Assembly: GCA_021851735.1 (NCBI GenBank)
Contig: JAJZCD010000001.1
Span: 1-35,077 of the forward strand
Length of the DNA stretch: 35,077 nucleotides
Direction: 5' to 3'
Origin: a bacterium
GTDB taxonomy: Bacteria; Patescibacteriota; Saccharimonadia; Saccharimonadales; UBA4665
The number at the start of each line of letters is the position of its first letter. The first letter of the stretch is position 1. This document shows positions 1 through 8,522 of the stretch, piece after piece. The position numbers were made by a program, and so were the translations under genes. The notes below the pieces were generated by a model, which had not been told where the DNA came from, searched no databases, and worked only from the letters and a program-made list of their open reading frames with translations.

Positions 1-424
1 GAAAAACGTATGTAGCCACGGTAATTAAATACTGGTTACTCTGTAAGAACCAAACGTTTACGATTCATTGGCTGGGCTCCGTTCAGACTGCCCTACGGAA
101 GATGTACAATCCAATGCATGATTTCCTTTATATTAACGTCGCAAAATATACATTGTGCGACATCTTGTGTAGGCATCAAATATGCTCCCCTCCGATTGAC
201 TTGTAACGAAGTATGATCGCCTATCGAGCCATCTTCCGTGGAAGTCTGTCCTGTTTGATTGCACCTGCCCTTCGGATATGTCTATAGCCTCGTTCGAGTG
301 GTCGTTATGTACTTTTATGGTCACTGAGCATGTTCATAAATTGTGTAGGTGCTGGAATATTCTTGTTCGCAAAACGTTCACATAATTTGTATCACATCAA
401 ACGTGATGCTGATCCCCTCTAGAC

Positions 425-1453
425 CTATTCGGCTAGTTCGTAGGTTGCTTTTGCTACTCGTTTAAACTGTGGTTTGCTCTGTAGGTTGAGGAGTATGGTA
501 GTCTCTTTAACGAACCGGCTCTTGAGCACGCGTTTAACTATCTCGTCGCGATGTAGTGGCTCCCCTGCTTCGCGCAGAACCTCGCTGATAATGTCAGCAA
601 CTGTGCCCTTTTTATATCCCCATTCGCGCAGAGCGTATATGCCGCGGCCGATTAGTACGAAGCGTTTGTCTTTAATGAGTTCATTATGGATGGCCTGTGT
701 GGTGACGTCTTTACGCTTAAAATCACTTTCCTTGATCGATTCGGCAATCTCGTTGAAGTGCATGTGCTTACCATTCTCAGCCAATATGACATAGATCTTA
801 TCGCGAATGTTCTTGGGATTGACGGTCGGCCACTTTACAAGGCCCCAACGTCCATTTAGGGTAGCGAGTTGCTTACTGGTGCTAGCAAGGGCTGCTGTAT
901 ACATGTCATTTGGCATGCCTGCCATCTTAGTGACTTCTTGGGTCTTAATGGGCTTGCCTGCTTCGCTGATAGTCTTGACTAGCTTGGCAACCTCTGTCTT
1001 GATGGCTGCTTGGTCATGAATATCTGTGTTGCCAACGCTTTGATAAAAGTTGTCATCGTCGGGGATAGTACTAATGCCAGGCGCTAGCTCAGCCAGGAAC
1101 GCTAGGCGAGACTGATCAGTGCGTGTATTCTCCGCAGTGAGTCTGTCGCCGAGGGTAGTGATGCGGGCAGTCTCCCCCGCTTCTTCTACGGCGGCAAGCA
1201 GTGTAGCTGCCGTCTCTGCCATGTGGGGCAAGTTAGTACTCGTACTACGCAAGCGGGTCATTACAGTCTTTTCGAGCTGACGGACGCGCTCGCGGGTAAT
1301 GCCTAGCAGTTCACCGATCTGTTCAAGCGTCTCTTTACGGTCAAATAGACCATAGCGGCGAGCGATAATCTCGCGCTCGCGCTCGCGCTCAATGCTCGTC
1401 AGGATATCCTGGACGATGTTCTCTGTATTTATCATCGGCTTTTCTGTAGTCAT
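425..1453 (-). CDS. Sigma-70 region-4-like HTH protein with C-terminal HARE-HTH/RpoE-delta-like domains
   Basis: N-term 'REIIARRYGLFDRKETLEQIGELLGITRERVRQLEKTVMTRLR' matches sigma70 region 4.2. C-term 'IYVILAENGKHMHFNEIAESIKE...' and 'ISEVLREAGEPLHRDEIVKRVL' are two HARE-HTH-like repeats. Confidence 0.8.
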   Translation of the reverse strand: MTTEKPMINTENIVQDILTSIEREREREIIARRYGLFDRKETLEQIGELLGITRERVRQLEKTVMTRLRSTSTNLPHMAETAATLLAAVEEAGETARITTLGDRLTAENTRTDQSRLAFLAELAPGISTIPDDDNFYQSVGNTDIHDQAAIKTEVAKLVKTISEAGKPIKTQEVTKMAGMPNDMYTAALASTSKQLATLNGRWGLVKWPTVNPKNIRDKIYVILAENGKHMHFNEIAESIKESDFKRKDVTTQAIHNELIKDKRFVLIGRGIYALREWGYKKGTVADIISEVLREAGEPLHRDEIVKRVLKSRFVKETTILLNLQSKPQFKRVAKATYELAE

Positions 1454-1632
1454 TAGTTCCCTCTACTATAAAACTATTACTGTTATAAGTCAATACCCTC
1501 GCCCATCTATAGTAATATAGTAGCATAAAATAAGCGATTATGACTACTTTGTGTTGTAGAAACTAACTATGCAACAACTTGTATATCGAGCAAAAGATGC
1601 AGGAGCTGACCTGTCGTTATTACGTAGGTAAG

Positions 1633-3927
1633 CTATTTACTAATACGACGACGAAAAGGTCTTTTTTTAGTGGCTGGAGTGGCTTCTAATATGGATTTTG
1701 CCTGCTCGTGAGTAATGGATTTGGGATCGGTGTCTTTTGGAATCTTGGCGTTCTTCTTGCCGTCAGTAATGTATGGTCCGAATCGGCCATTGAGCACCTT
1801 TACTCCATCACCAAAGTCAGCGATATTCTTCTCTGCTTCGGTTTTTAGCTTCGCTGTGTATAGCTTACGTGCTTCATCCAGTGTGATAGTATGCGGGTCA
1901 AGTGGTTTAATGCTTACGAACAGTTTGTCGACTACTATGTATGGCCCAAATCGGCCTATGTTGGCTTTGATTTCCTTCCCATCATTAGTGTGCCCCACGA
2001 GACGTGGTAGCTTGAACATTTCGAGCGCCTCATCAAACGTAACGGTCTCTATCTTGCGACCCGTTGGCAGGGGGGCGAATTCTGGCTTAGGTTCGTCGCC
2101 CTGCTCTCCTCGTTGGAGCATAGGGCCAAATCTGCCAAACCGAGCGTAGACAGGCTGGCCTGTTTTAGGGTCATTGCCAAGATGTCGGGCTTGAGTGGCC
2201 TCAGCGCGGGATATGCTGGCGCTATTATCAACAAGTTTGTGAAATGATGTATAAAAATCGCGCAGTACTGTTACGCGCTGTTTTTTGGCGAGTGCAATTT
2301 GGTCAAGCTCTTCCTCGATTTCTTTTGTAAACCCGTAATCCATGACCTCCGTGAAGTGTTTAACTAAAAAATCAGTGACGACTTTGCCTGTGTCTGTTGG
2401 GAATAACTTGTTAGTGTCTCGACCGTACATGAATGGTTCGTTTGTCTCTGTGATAACTCCTTGCTCTAGCCGAAGCTTCTGAACAGTTTTCTTGATGCCC
2501 TCCAAGTCGCCACGTTCAACATAACCACGAGTTTGAATAGTATTGATAGTGCTTGCATATGTACTTGGACGGCCAATACCCATTTCTTCAAGCTGCCTTA
2601 CTAGTGTAGCTTCAGTGTAGCGGGCTGGTCCTCGCGAGAGGTTTTCTAATGCTTCTGCAGCTTGTAGCGCGAGTGTTTCGTTCTGAGAAAGTACAGGTAA
2701 TAATGTGTCGTCGCTACTGCGTCCATATACCTTCAAAAAGCCATCAAATATGACAGCTTGGCCTTTAGCAGTTAGGCTTTCGGCGCTGCTTGAGGCAGTA
2801 ATAGTTACGGTGGTGTTCTCAAGCTGGGCTGAGGCCATCTGGCTAGCAAGTGTTCGTCGCCAGATAAGGTTGTAGAGCTTCTTTTGTTGTTCGTCAGCGC
2901 CTGCGAATTCTATGTGGACATTAGTCGGGCGAATCGCCTCGTGCGCCTCTTGGGCGCTTACGCTTTTACTTTTATACGTGCGGAGGTGGTGGTATTTTAC
3001 GCCGTATGTTGTCGTAATAAAATCACCCATGGCGCCCAGGGCCTGCTTGCTGAGGTTCAATGAGTCGGTGCGCATATACGTAATGTGCCCTGACTCATAT
3101 AAGCGCTGTGCGAGCTGCATGGTGTTGCGTGGACTGTATCCGAGCTTGCTACTAGCCTCTTGTTGCAGTGTGCTGGTTGTAAACGGTGCGCCTGGCTTTC
3201 GAGTACCAGGTTTCTTGGCTATGCTTGATACGGTAAAAGTACTACTTTTGTAGGCTTCCAGAACTACCCGTATTTCATCGACGTTTGCAAATTTTCTACT
3301 GCTCGTTGCTGGCAATATAGTACCATCAGGTAATATAAAATCGGCGGTAAGCTTAAACGTGCTTTCTGGTACGTGTGCATCAATTTGAGCTTCTCTTTCT
3401 ACGACTAGGCGTACAGCGACACTTTGTACACGTCCAGCGCTGAGGCCGGCACGGACTTTACGCCATAACACCGGGCTAAGTTCAAAGCCTACTAAGTAAT
3501 CAAGGGATTGCCGAGCCTGCTGAGCTTCGACTAAGTGCATATCTATGGTGCGAGGGTTTTTGACCGCCTCATCAAGTGCATTTTTGGTAATCTCGTGGAA
3601 AACAATGCGTTTAGTGGTTTTAGGGTCAAGTTTAAGCACCTCTGCTACATGCCAGGCAATAGCCTCTCCTTCGCGGTCTTCATCACTGGCGAGCAGTACA
3701 TCCGTAGATGATTTTGCAGCTGCTTTTAGCTCAGCTATCACTTTCTTTTTGTCCGGGTCAACTTCAAATTTTGGCTTAAAGTCGTTTGTGACGTCAATGC
3801 TACCATTTTTGCTGGGCAGTCCCCGAATATGACCGATGGAACTCTTAACTACGTAGTCACTACCGAGGTATTTCTCGATAGTTTTAGCTTTTGCCGGTGA
3901 CTCTACGATAACTAGGTGTTTTGTCAT
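1633..3927 (-). CDS. topA: DNA topoisomerase I
   Basis: 'MTKHLVIVESPAKAKTIEKYLG', 'LLASDEDREGEAIAWHVAEVL', 'ITYMRTDS', 'LSAGRVQSVAVRLVVEREAQI'; C-terminal GRFGPYI repeats. Confidence 0.97.
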   Translation of the reverse strand: MTKHLVIVESPAKAKTIEKYLGSDYVVKSSIGHIRGLPSKNGSIDVTNDFKPKFEVDPDKKKVIAELKAAAKSSTDVLLASDEDREGEAIAWHVAEVLKLDPKTTKRIVFHEITKNALDEAVKNPRTIDMHLVEAQQARQSLDYLVGFELSPVLWRKVRAGLSAGRVQSVAVRLVVEREAQIDAHVPESTFKLTADFILPDGTILPATSSRKFANVDEIRVVLEAYKSSTFTVSSIAKKPGTRKPGAPFTTSTLQQEASSKLGYSPRNTMQLAQRLYESGHITYMRTDSLNLSKQALGAMGDFITTTYGVKYHHLRTYKSKSVSAQEAHEAIRPTNVHIEFAGADEQQKKLYNLIWRRTLASQMASAQLENTTVTITASSSAESLTAKGQAVIFDGFLKVYGRSSDDTLLPVLSQNETLALQAAEALENLSRGPARYTEATLVRQLEEMGIGRPSTYASTINTIQTRGYVERGDLEGIKKTVQKLRLEQGVITETNEPFMYGRDTNKLFPTDTGKVVTDFLVKHFTEVMDYGFTKEIEEELDQIALAKKQRVTVLRDFYTSFHKLVDNSASISRAEATQARHLGNDPKTGQPVYARFGRFGPMLQRGEQGDEPKPEFAPLPTGRKIETVTFDEALEMFKLPRLVGHTNDGKEIKANIGRFGPYIVVDKLFVSIKPLDPHTITLDEARKLYTAKLKTEAEKNIADFGDGVKVLNGRFGPYITDGKKNAKIPKDTDPKSITHEQAKSILEATPATKKRPFRRRISK

Positions 3928-4245
3928 TATGCTGCTTATTTAAGGATAAGTATTTAGTAAGTATAGCGCGTTTTGTACTGTATGCAGTTGGTGATTACCG
4001 CAGAAGGTACGTGTTTGAAGCCTTATTAGCTACGGACTTCGTTATACGCATATCGTACTATTCAATATGTCCCGTTTGTACGTTTGTATGGCTACCTTAC
4101 ACAACTGTATGGTAGACGTTTAGCATACAGGGCGTAATCTTAACGCAAAGCGTTGTATAAATGCAAGTATAATTGTAATTTTGAGTGGCAGATCATAGAT
4201 ATGCCAATGTCAACTTGTGGATATGAGCCCGTTTGGCGGGTGTGT

Positions 4246-4416
4246 TTACAAGTAATTTTTGGCGATTTTATAGGCTGCCCAGATACCGACTAGCGAGCCA
4301 ATTAGGCTGCCGAGTATGCTCCAGCCACCGAACCAGTTGCCATGGTCTGGCATCGCACCTAACCAGCTACCGACGGTACCGCCAATCGTTATTCCAATCC
4401 AGATTGCTGTTTTCAT
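4246..4416 (-). CDS. Small Gly-rich two-TM membrane protein (56 aa)
   Basis: Internal ATG at 4416 gives 'MKTAIWIGITIGGTVGSWLGAMPDHGNWFGGWSILGSLIGSLVGIWAAYKIAKNYL', a plausible gly-zipper membrane protein. The longer ORF N-terminus looks non-coding. Confidence 0.55.
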   Translation of the reverse strand: MKTAIWIGITIGGTVGSWLGAMPDHGNWFGGWSILGSLIGSLVGIWAAYKIAKNYL

Positions 4417-4688
4417 ACTGCGTATTGTACCAGCAGTGGCGTGGTTTATCTCTTCAGGTTGCCTTGAGGCGTAACATTGCATGTTTGTTCCGCGAACTAG
4501 CCAGTAGTGTCCGCCTAAATATCTATTGATCACGGCAATGCAAGTGTTGTGTCGTAGTGACCATCCCAAAATGCGCCTCGCTCGTCAGATGTTCGATTCA
4601 GGTCTTGGCGGCGGTATACGCGGGATAAGTATAAGAGCTATGATGCATTGTAAGGTTTTTTACTTTAATACAATTTTATGCAAAAGTA

Positions 4689-4717
4689 TTGACATAATGG
4701 AATGTTTTTGCTAGAAT
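4689..4717 (+). promoter_or_regulatory. Near-consensus sigma70 promoter for a structured ncRNA
   Basis: TTGACA (4689-4694), 17-nt spacer, TAGAAT (4712-4717). Confidence 0.8.
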
Positions 4718-4723
4718 AGCAAC

Positions 4724-5153
4724 CTGTAAGTCGTGGAAACACCACTTACGTACCTTATATCCCCCATTCTAACATTTGTTAGATTGTTTTAGAGCTAAAG
4801 ATAAGTTGTTACCCTCCACTTCTCTCTTGAGGCTTCCACAGAATAGTGCACACTCAGATAATTCGTTTATTGGAATCACACTACTCTGTGGAAGTCTCAT
4901 ACCGGCATTGCCGGGCTCTAAAACAAACTAACCCCTTTAACGAGAAGTTTACAGCCTTACGAGACTGTAAATGTCCCGTGAGCGAGTCTAAATGATTCCC
5001 GCCTCAAAAGTGGGAGACACACATCATTAGAATATAGATGCTGATGTTTCGCTTCCGCGGTGGGTTGAAGGGTGGAGGGAGATAAGCTATCTCGGCTTAT
5101 CTCCATAAAAAGACCTGCGAGCGGTGCCCACCCCCTCTCGCAGGTCTTTTTAT
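4724..5153 (+). ncRNA. Large structured non-coding RNA of unassigned class (~430 nt)
   Basis: Lies between a strong promoter and an intrinsic terminator, with no convincing ORF. Helices: 4726-4731/4744-4749 (with inner GUG-GAAA-CAC); 4768-4773/4778-4783; 4784-4795/4915-4926 (12 bp perfect); 4829-4848/4879-4898 (19 of 20 pair); 4902-4906/4910-4914; 4948-4954/4965-4971; 4987-4996/5023-5031 with inner 4997-5002/5010-5015; 5078-5087/5095-5104. Pseudoknot candidate 4812-4819/5072-5079. Confidence 0.75.
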
Positions 5154-5156
5154 ATA
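5107..5156 (+). terminator. Rho-independent terminator of the structured ncRNA
   Basis: AAAAAGACCTGCGAG (5107-5121) / CTCGCAGGTCTTTTT (5137-5151), 15-bp stem ending in a U-run. Confidence 0.85.
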
Positions 5157-5187
5157 TAGATGTAGAAAATTTGTCTGTCGTGCGGCC

Positions 5188-5823
5188 CTATAAAAAGCTG
5201 CGGGTTTCGGCGGTAAATGGTGCCCCAAAGACGTACTCGCTTAATATGGCATTAACCTCGCGTATGCAGGCTGGCAACTTTTCCTGTTCGGTTTTAGTAA
5301 AATTTTGTAACACGAAATCTGCTGTATCCATTTGTTCTGGTGTTTTGGGACCGATGCCAACGCGAACACGAGCGTAGTCTTCATTAATGTGCTTGCTAAT
5401 GCTTTTTATGCCGTTGTTACCTGCGGAGCTGCCGCCAACACGTAGGCGAATCTGACCGAAGTTGACATCAAGATCGTCGTGTACGACCACGGTCTGCGTA
5501 TTATTAAGTTTATAAAAGTGCTGCACTGCCTGTACCGCTTCACCGCTGAGATTCATAAATGTCTGCGGTTTACATAAAATCACACGTGTGTCACTTAGTG
5601 TAGCTTGGGTAAGTGCACACCTGAGGTCTTTTTTGTTTGTCCATGGTTCAAAGTCGTTTTTACGAGCGAGCATGTCCAGGCACATAAATCCAACGTTGTG
5701 TCGATTACCGGCGTATTCTTCTCCGGGATTACCTAACCCTACGATAAGTAAGTTTTTGTGTAAACTAAGGGTGCTGTAGTGCAGCGGGTTACTCATTTGT
5801 GGTCGTTTTGCAAATAATGCCAT
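5188..5823 (-). CDS. pth: Peptidyl-tRNA hydrolase
   Basis: 'LLIVGLGNPGEEYAGNRHNVGFMCLDMLA', 'KPQTFMNLSGEAV', 'VVHDDLDVNFGQIRLRVGGSSAGNNGIKSI'. Confidence 0.96.
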   Translation of the reverse strand: MALFAKRPQMSNPLHYSTLSLHKNLLIVGLGNPGEEYAGNRHNVGFMCLDMLARKNDFEPWTNKKDLRCALTQATLSDTRVILCKPQTFMNLSGEAVQAVQHFYKLNNTQTVVVHDDLDVNFGQIRLRVGGSSAGNNGIKSISKHINEDYARVRVGIGPKTPEQMDTADFVLQNFTKTEQEKLPACIREVNAILSEYVFGAPFTAETRSFL

Positions 5824-5903
5824 TACTCTAGTGTACCTTACTTGTTGCTATCGTGAATTTTTTTCAAACTTAGACGTTATCGGTGACGGTGGGGCTAATA
5901 TTT

Positions 5904-7487
5904 TCACCGTGATGATTTTTTGCGGACGATGGAACGCTGTACATCGGAACGGTCAGCTTTGGTAGGGCTGTTCCCGTGTTTGTGGCCGATATGTTTTTCA
6001 ATAAACCACAGCTGTAATGCGGTACCGGTAAAGTTGAAACGTTGGCGTAGCTCTCGCTCCATATAGCGGCGATAGCTCCAGTGGATGAACTTAGTATGGG
6101 CGCCAAAGATTTTGAAGGCTGGCGTGGGGTTATCATCTTCTTGTACCATGTAGTTGAGTTTGGGATTGCGGTTCTTGAGGCCAGCTGGCGGGTGTTTAGT
6201 GATGACCATACCGAGCCAGTCATTGAGGGCTCGAGTTGTGATTCGTGTTTTGCGTACTGCTGTTATTTGTAGGGCCAGGTCGAATAGTTTGGTGACATTC
6301 TGGCCGCTGATTGAACTAGTAAAAATTAGTGGCGCCCACGGCACAAAATCATAGTCGTTGGTGATGCGCGCGGCAAGTGCGTCGCGTGCAAAGGCGGTAC
6401 GTTCTATAGTGCCCTGCTCGGTGTAATGGATGGCTTTGGCTCGACGCTTTTTTTCGCTTTTACTGATTTTTTCGGCCGCTATGTCATCCGCCTTGGCGGC
6501 AAGTTTTGCTTCAATCTTAGCGCCGCGAGCTTCAACGGCGCCAATTGCTTCGTTGTCCCATTTACTGACAACTAGAACTAGTCCCTTGCCCGCATCCTTG
6601 GCCATGCCGGCAATTTTTTGATCCAGCCCTACCCCTAGTTCGTTGACGTCCATGAGCAAAAAACAGATGTCGGATTGTTCAATGGCGCTTAAGGTACGTA
6701 GGACGCTGAAGTGTTCAATACCGGTACCGATCTTGCCACTACGGCGGATGCCAGCGGTGTCCATTAGCTCAATCTCTTGTCCTTCGTAACGTATGACGGC
6801 ACGGTTGATATCACGGGTAGTCCCTGCTCGATCGGCGACAATCGCTTGTTGTTTTTTTGCGAGTGAGTTGAATAGGGCGCTTTTCCCGACGTTGGGGCGG
6901 CCTAGTAGGGCTATGCGGATGCGATCAACGTTTTCAGTTAGAGCTGCTTTGGGGATCTGTTCTGTTAGGGCGTAAAGCAATTCACGAATGCCGCGGCGTT
7001 GCGTAGCGGATGTGTAAACAATAGCTTTGATACCTAGCCGTTGGAATGCATCAAGGTCATGGCCACGGGCTTTGTCAACTTTATTAACGATTAGGAATAC
7101 AGGCTTTCTGCTTTTGAGTGCTAGTTTTGCGACGCGACGGTCTTCTTCCGTAATGGGTACGTCGGCTTCTACGACGACCCATATAACATCGGCACTGTCA
7201 GCCGCCTGTATGATCTGTTCCTGTATGGTGAATTCGAATGCGTCAGTAGCATCTTTCATGCCAGCTGTATCAACAAGCCAGAAGTCATAACGGTCGTCGG
7301 GTTTTTTATTGCCAGTGCCATTATTTGGTGAAACTAAAATAGACGCTTTTGCAGTGATGCTGTCACGAGTGGTCCCCGCTTCGCGTGCAACGATTGCCTC
7401 GCGTCGTTCTAGGATTGCATTAAATAAGCTGGACTTGCCAACGTTAGCACGTCCGACTATCGCGACAATAGGTAATTTCTTGTACAT
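5904..7487 (-). CDS. der: Ribosome biogenesis GTPase Der (two GTPase domains)
   Basis: Two G domains: 'GRANVGKSSLFNAIL...DTAG' and 'GRPNVGKSALFNSL...DTAGIRRSG'; C-terminal KH-like domain. Confidence 0.95.
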   Translation of the reverse strand: MYKKLPIVAIVGRANVGKSSLFNAILERREAIVAREAGTTRDSITAKASILVSPNNGTGNKKPDDRYDFWLVDTAGMKDATDAFEFTIQEQIIQAADSADVIWVVVEADVPITEEDRRVAKLALKSRKPVFLIVNKVDKARGHDLDAFQRLGIKAIVYTSATQRRGIRELLYALTEQIPKAALTENVDRIRIALLGRPNVGKSALFNSLAKKQQAIVADRAGTTRDINRAVIRYEGQEIELMDTAGIRRSGKIGTGIEHFSVLRTLSAIEQSDICFLLMDVNELGVGLDQKIAGMAKDAGKGLVLVVSKWDNEAIGAVEARGAKIEAKLAAKADDIAAEKISKSEKKRRAKAIHYTEQGTIERTAFARDALAARITNDYDFVPWAPLIFTSSISGQNVTKLFDLALQITAVRKTRITTRALNDWLGMVITKHPPAGLKNRNPKLNYMVQEDDNPTPAFKIFGAHTKFIHWSYRRYMERELRQRFNFTGTALQLWFIEKHIGHKHGNSPTKADRSDVQRSIVRKKSSR

Positions 7488-7568
7488 TTGATAGTAGTAT
7501 AACAGAGGTAAAATATATTGACAATGTTATACAAAAGTTCTCTTGTTATTTTCACCTTTTGCACCCTT

Positions 7569-8306
7569 TTATACCTTTCTAATGGCGCCAGGTTGTAGCC
7601 CGTCAAGTCGATACGGTCCAAACTGTGTGCGGTGAAGTGTTGATACGGTGTAGCCAAGGTCGGCAAAGGTGCGACGGATTTGACGATTACGTCCTTCTGA
7701 CATCTGAATTTCGTAAAGATTAGGTGGGCAATGACCATCCTCTGATTTATAGTTTCTGATCTGGCCTGTATGCGTCAGACTGTTGAATTGCCTCTTGTCT
7801 GGGACAAGCTGATAACGACTAATTATGAATTTACTGATACCATCTTCGAGCATAATGCCGTGGTCAGTTATCATCTGCTGATGGAGCGGCTGCAGCGGCT
7901 TATCGAGAGACACCTCATATACTTTTACTTTTTGTCTGCTTGGATGGGTCAGTTCCTGGGCGAGTTGGCCATCATTGGTGAGCACTAGCAACCCTGATGA
8001 ATCTTTATCGAGACGGCCTACAGGGTTCAGTTGCTGATATGTTTGAGGCAGTAGGTTATATATGGTTTTACTTCCCTGTCCGTCTCGGCTAACGACATAG
8101 CCTCGTGGTTTGTTGAGTATAACAGTGGTGGTGTTTGTTGCGGGCGTTACCAATCTGTTGTCAAGGGCAACAATGTCTGAATCGGTAACGTCTGTGCCGT
8201 GCCTGGCAGTATGGTTGTTCACCGTAACACGACCAGCGGCTATAGCCTCATCCGCTTTTCGGCGTGATAGCATGGTACTCGCGGCAAGGTATTTATTGAG
8301 GCGCAT
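7569..8306 (-). CDS. RsuA/RluB-family rRNA pseudouridine synthase with S4 domain
   Basis: 'MRLNKYLAASTMLSRRKADEAIAAGRVTVN' (S4), 'LNPVGRLDKDSSGLLVLTNDG', 'MSEGRNRQIRRTFADLGYTV'. Confidence 0.93.
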   Translation of the reverse strand: MRLNKYLAASTMLSRRKADEAIAAGRVTVNNHTARHGTDVTDSDIVALDNRLVTPATNTTTVILNKPRGYVVSRDGQGSKTIYNLLPQTYQQLNPVGRLDKDSSGLLVLTNDGQLAQELTHPSRQKVKVYEVSLDKPLQPLHQQMITDHGIMLEDGISKFIISRYQLVPDKRQFNSLTHTGQIRNYKSEDGHCPPNLYEIQMSEGRNRQIRRTFADLGYTVSTLHRTQFGPYRLDGLQPGAIRKV

Positions 8307-8522
8307 GCTGTGTATTATAGGGCGTATTGTTACTTGTGTCGCCTACCCCGATAGTACAATTATCCTGGATGTCTAGGACTGATATGGTCCTTGGTAGCAT
8401 TAGCCTGTGTATATTTGCGGTAGATGGCATGCAGCTTTTCTAGGCCATGTTACTGATTCGTGACGGCTAGGCGCTATGAACTACTTGAACAGCATGACTC
8501 TATCTTGAAGTAGCCGCTCTTT

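Noticed and set aside
133-324. 63-aa minus-strand ORF near the window start
   Set aside because: No recognisable domain and no supporting context.
4786-4797. GTTTTAGAGCTA in the ncRNA matches the start of the SpCas9-type CRISPR repeat
   Set aside because: There is no repeat-spacer array, no cas gene in the window and no tracr-like anti-repeat. The segment is explained by the long-range helix with GCTCTAAAACAA.
4724-5153. Structured RNA as RNase P RNA, tmRNA, SRP RNA or 6S RNA
   Set aside because: I could not find the conserved core motifs of any of these on either strand, and the 5' and 3' ends do not pair as expected. Infernal would be decisive.
5072-5377. 101-aa plus-strand ORF
   Set aside because: It overlaps the ncRNA terminator and runs antisense to pth, with no recognisable protein features.
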